Positions 14,717-15,636 of a stretch of 15,636 bases of DNA are shown piece after piece. The DNA comes from a bacterium UBP9_UBA1432 (GTDB lineage: Bacteria > Vulcanimicrobiota > Xenobia > Xenobiales > Xenobiaceae), in assembly GCA_002329445.1 (NCBI GenBank), contig DCTU01000062.1:1-15636 (forward strand), given 5' to 3'. The notes beneath the pieces were generated by a model, which was not told the origin of the DNA, ran no database searches, and saw nothing but the letters and a program-made list of their open reading frames with translations. The stretch's first letter is position 1. Each line of letters opens with the position of its first letter. Position numbers and translations under genes: made by a program.

Positions 14717-15052
14717 ATGGAGACTCGTATCGGCCTGACGCCGGAAGAGATGATCAGCATCTTCAACCGGATGTATCTGGATGTCTGGGATCGCACCCGG
14801 GAACGGGTCAACTGGGAGTGCGGACGGATCTCCGAGCAGATCTCGGCGGGCAAGGAGGTCGACATCGGCAACTGGATCGTCGAGGTCCTGGAAGTCGTCG
14901 TCACCGCAGCTCGTGACGGGGTGATCCTGACCCTGTATGAGAACAACGAGAAGATCGCCGAAGACCTGCGCCAGGCAGGGGTCCGCCTGCCGGAGGCCGT
15001 CCCCGAATCGGGCCTCCTGGACGAGGCCGACGAAGTTTCTGGGCCGAATTAG
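14717..15052 (+). CDS. Hypothetical helical protein, 111 residues
   Basis: I do not recognise this protein. From ATG 14717 it has 111 residues (120 if ATG 14690 is used). It is acidic and mainly helical by composition, with no signal peptide or membrane segment. The middle part (GNWIVEVLEVVVTAARDGVI, about residues 50-69) is a hydrophobic, probably amphipathic helix. It contains one cysteine in NWECGRI and three tryptophans. The C-terminal tail is acidic (EADEVSGPN). It follows the aminotransferase by 48 bases with no terminator visible, so it may be the last gene of the flagellar transcript. A soluble partner of the export system or of the next small genes is conceivable, but nothing in the sequence proves it. 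Confidence 0.72.
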   Translation: METRIGLTPEEMISIFNRMYLDVWDRTRERVNWECGRISEQISAGKEVDIGNWIVEVLEVVVTAARDGVILTLYENNEKIAEDLRQAGVRLPEAVPESGLLDEADEVSGPN

Positions 15053-15062
15053 GCTTTCCCCC

Positions 15063-15091
15063 TTTACTTCGCCCGGGGTCCTCGTGATAAT
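15063..15091 (+). promoter_or_regulatory. Sigma-70-type promoter of the first small Gln-rich gene
   Basis: TTTACT (15063-15068, 4 of 6 bases of TTGACA) and GATAAT (15086-15091, 5 of 6 of TATAAT) are separated by exactly 17 bases. The predicted start near 15098 gives a leader of about 32 bases with GGGAGGT. It is the only promoter in the window with both boxes. Confidence 0.65.
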
Positions 15092-15129
15092 AGCCTCAAG
15101 GTAGAGTTCCAGGAAAGGGAGGTGTCCCC

Positions 15130-15366
15130 ATGATCGGTCAAGCCAATTCAGTCGCCCAGTTCCAGATGTTCATGTCGGACTTCCAGCAGGCCCAGACGAT
15201 CCAGACGCAGATCGGCGCCGACGCGCAGAAGCAGCAGATGGAGCGTTGGAAGATCCTGCAGGATACGCAGACCAAGATCTTCGAGATCCAGCAGGACGTC
15301 ACCGTGAACAAGGCCAAGACCCAGGACAAGATGTTCAACAAGTGGGATGAGTACATCCGCTCCTAG
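15130..15366 (+). CDS. Small glutamine-rich helical protein, first tandem copy
   Basis: The 78-residue protein is not one I recognise. It has 16 Gln (about one in five), no Pro, Cys or His, and only two Gly (3 and 29). That suggests two helices (about 5-28 and 31-77) with a turn at G29. Helix 1 carries F11, F14, F18 and several Met; helix 2 carries W40, L43, I50, F51, V57, F69 and W72 and many Lys/Asp/Glu. No signal peptide, membrane segment or known motif is seen. GGGAGGT at 15117-15123 lies six bases before the ATG. It has its own promoter and a strong terminator. A near-identical copy begins 200 bases later. Small all-helical size and proximity to an export operon allow the idea of a secreted substrate, but this is conjecture. 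Confidence 0.85.
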   Translation: MIGQANSVAQFQMFMSDFQQAQTIQTQIGADAQKQQMERWKILQDTQTKIFEIQQDVTVNKAKTQDKMFNKWDEYIRS

Positions 15367-15394
15367 AGCATCTGGTTTCCGGTTCTTCTAGTTC

Positions 15395-15430
15395 GACGGC
15401 CCGAGGCGACTCGGGTCGTCTTCATCTTGT
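15395..15430 (+). terminator. Rho-independent terminator with GCGA tetraloop
   Basis: An 11-bp stem (GACGGCCCGAG pairing with CTCGGGTCGTC, one G-U) encloses GCGA, a stable GNRA tetraloop, and is followed by TTCATCTTGT. It lies 28 bases after the stop of the small gene. This is the most classical terminator in the window and makes the small gene a monocistronic unit. Confidence 0.85.
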
Positions 15431-15447
15431 CCCTCTGCGGAGTTCAA

Positions 15448-15502
15448 ATCCCGGCAAGATCCCGGACATCTCCTGGCAAGATCCCGGACAAATCCCGGTG
15501 CA
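15448..15502. repeat. Five 11-bp direct repeats in helical phase
   Basis: ATCCCGG recurs at 15448, 15459, 15481 and 15492, with a degenerate copy (CTCCTGG) at 15470, so five units follow each other at an exact 11-bp period. The tails alternate: CAAG, ACAT, CAAG, ACAA, TGCA. The first and second 22-bp pairs agree at 19 of 22 positions. It lies between the terminator and the second small gene. Confidence 0.85.
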
Positions 15503-15568
15503 GGACCAAGGGCTACGATCAAGACGGGCCACGAACGTCTTCGGCCCCAATCCGCCAGGAGGTGTCAG

Positions 15569-15636
15569 ATGATCGGTCAAGCCAACTCCGTCGCCCAGTT
15601 CCAGATGTTCATGTCCGACTACCAGCAAGCCCAGAC
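15569..15636 (+). CDS. Small glutamine-rich helical protein, second tandem copy (3' partial)
   Basis: The gene starts with ATG at 15569 after AGGAGGT (15557-15563, five bases upstream) and runs off the window after 22 full codons. Of these 22 residues, 21 match the first copy; the only change is F18 to Y. At the DNA level 63 of the 68 visible bases agree, mostly third-position changes, and the GGAGGTGTC ribosome-binding region is shared too. This points to a recent duplication or selection to keep the protein constant. The upstream region differs from that of the first copy: it has the 11-bp repeats and only a weak -10-like TACGAT (15514-15519) without a -35. Confidence 0.88.
   Translation, partial: MIGQANSVAQFQMFMSDYQQAQ

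Noticed and set aside
15448..15502. CRISPR-like repeat array
   Set aside because: Units are 11 bp, with no unique spacers and no cas genes in view.
15485..15519. Complete sigma-70 promoter for the second small gene (CGGACA ... TACGAT)
   Set aside because: The spacer would be 23 bases, too long; only the weak -10-like element remains.

Overview
The window is a high-GC stretch of bacterial chromosome, GC-rich in all its genes, with all recognisable genes on the + strand. It is the late part of a flagellar/type III export operon. The order is fliH-fliI-fliJ-(lytic transglycosylase)-fliK-(hook/rod protein)-fliM-fliN-fliN-fliO-fliP-fliQ-fliR-flhB-flhA. This closely follows the fla/che operon of Bacillus subtilis, but flgD, fliL and cheY are absent from their usual slots, fliN is doubled, and an aminotransferase gene follows flhA where flhF would be expected. 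The phylum cannot be named from this sequence; the features fit an uncultured, high-GC, flagellated bacterium outside the well-studied Proteobacteria.

Region 1 (2-4371) encodes the export ATPase complex (FliH, cut by the window edge, plus FliI and FliJ), a lytic transglycosylase with no visible secretion signal, and the hook-length ruler FliK. Region 2 (4372-5622) holds one hook/rod family gene. It lies between two very stable hairpins (4375-4409 and 5427-5461), so it may be its own transcription unit. Region 3 (5540-13275) starts with an extended -10 promoter (TGCTATAAT). It continues through a tightly packed series of switch proteins (FliM, two FliN) and export-gate proteins (FliO, P, Q, R, FlhB, FlhA). 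Several of these junctions are ATGA-type or longer overlaps, which suggests translational coupling. FliM and the second FliN both appear to start at TTG, each behind a strong Shine-Dalgarno sequence.

Region 4 (13325-15052) has a class III PLP-dependent aminotransferase and an unrecognised 111-residue helical protein, both probably read through from the flagellar operon. Region 5 (15053-15636) is the least conventional. A clear sigma-70-type promoter drives a 78-residue glutamine-rich helical protein, which is followed by a classic terminator with a GCGA tetraloop. Next come five 11-bp direct repeats in helical phase, then a second, nearly identical copy of the small gene that runs off the window. 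This tandem small-gene module next to a flagellar export operon is the best candidate for something undescribed.

Functionally, regions 1-3 make the flagellar export machine and the motor switch. The FliM here lacks the canonical CheY-P-binding N-terminal motif, so the way this motor is switched may be unusual.
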